Part shown: piece by piece, positions 5,031-5,231 of the stretch
How positions within the stretch are numbered: position 1 is the stretch's first letter
How the letters are laid out: each line of letters starts with the position of its first letter
Assembly: GCA_030150795.1 (NCBI GenBank)
Contig: JASLFF010000188.1
Coordinates: 1 to 5,231, forward strand
Origin: Terriglobales bacterium
GTDB taxonomy: Bacteria > Acidobacteriota > Terriglobia > Terriglobales > Gp1-AA117
DNA length: 5,231 nucleotides
Direction of reading: 5' to 3'
Translations under genes and position numbers: made by a program
Notes under the pieces: model-generated
Databases searched by the model: none
Told to the model about the DNA's origin: nothing
Seen by the model: the letters and a program-made list of their open reading frames with translations, nothing else

Positions 5031-5081
5031 CCCACCCTTCGCAAAGGCGGCGAAGGATGGGGCACCCACGGTCACGTGGGT
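5031..5081. repeat. Tandem pair of hairpins
   Basis: The first hairpin pairs 5031-5042 with 5050-5061 (11 of 12 bp, one C-A mismatch at 5035/5057) around a 7-nt loop. The second, starting 3 nt later, pairs ACCCACG (5064-5070) with CGTGGGT (5075-5081) around GTCA. Neither is followed by a T-tract. Together with the palindrome at 4891-4952 they make this end of the window a palindrome-rich intergenic cluster. Confidence 0.6.
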
Positions 5082-5160
5082 TGCAGAAAAACCGGAAAAA
5101 GCGTGGGCCAAGAGCCAGCTCACCTCAGGTCGCAAAGATGACGTTGAAGAAAAGTTATTT

Positions 5161-5200
5161 GGTAAAAGAGGCCGGACGCCTCGCGAGAAACGTCCGGACC
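5161..5200 (-). terminator. Possible minus-strand terminator at the right edge
   Basis: CCGGACG (5172-5178) pairs with CGTCCGG (5191-5197) around a 12-nt loop, with an extra GG/CC possible across a bulge. Read on the minus strand the stem is followed by CTCTTTTAC, a weak T-rich tail. A minus-strand TAG at 5211-5209 could be the end of a gene entering from the right, but only 20 bases of it would be visible. Confidence 0.35.
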
Positions 5201-5231
5201 AGGAACTGCTAAGTGCCAGAAGACCAGAGAG

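Larger units (their letters stand above)
4797..5231. other. 435-bp palindrome-rich intergenic region
   Basis: No credible gene is seen. A + strand frame at 4970-5212 encodes 80 residues, but it is Arg/Lys/Ser-rich, runs through both hairpins at 5031-5081 and lacks a ribosome site. A minus-strand frame is open from the right edge to 5001, but it also crosses the hairpins. The region holds the three palindromes described separately and a GC-rich stretch (about 4830-4862) made of repeated GCGC/CGCT words. Confidence 0.55.

Noticed and set aside
4970..5212. 80-codon + strand frame at the right end
   Set aside because: It runs through two tandem hairpins and has a Lys/Arg-rich composition typical of translated repeats.

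Overview
The window looks like a stretch of bacterial chromosome, most likely from an acidobacterium (Terriglobia-like). The evidence is circumstantial: moderately GC-rich coding sequence, a secreted DUF11-type protein, a Pro-rich SurA/PpiC-like foldase with a Cys pair near its N-terminus, several tiny lineage-type hypothetical genes, and long intergenic spacers full of GC-rich palindromes. There is no rRNA, tRNA, CRISPR array, transposase or recognisable phage gene. The taxonomic guess is inference.

Layout from left to right. Positions 1-387 are a non-coding spacer with two hairpins and a clear terminator for a gene off the left edge. It also holds two AT-rich palindromes that resemble operators. 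Positions 388-1344 (+) encode a secreted protein with two DUF11-like beta-sandwich modules. It converges on the gene at 1413-2489 (-), a secreted peptidyl-prolyl-isomerase-like foldase, and the two share a terminator hairpin at 1361-1395. Positions 2490-3032 carry the foldase promoter, a perfect palindrome at 2713-2731, and on the minus strand a promoter plus strong intrinsic terminator that together outline an unannotated RNA of about 130 nt (2745-2873) with an anti-Shine-Dalgarno-like segment. Positions 3033-3269 (-) encode a small 78-residue protein. Positions 3270-3705 have no convincing gene. Positions 3706-4207 (+) hold two small genes 22 bp apart: a basic 68-residue protein and a 90-residue zinc-ribbon protein. 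Positions 4386-4703 (-) encode a small two-helix membrane protein. Immediately upstream of it lies a long inverted repeat (4727-4796), and the right end (4820-5231) is a palindrome-rich intergenic region that looks like REP-type dispersed repeats.

Functionally this is not a coherent pathway. The secreted DUF11 protein and the foldase both act in the envelope, but they are convergent and so separately transcribed. The best candidates for something undescribed are the minus-strand small RNA at 2745-2873, the foldase that has lost its parvulin catalytic residues, the 20-bp-armed inverted repeat at 4727-4796, and the 68-aa/zinc-ribbon gene pair.
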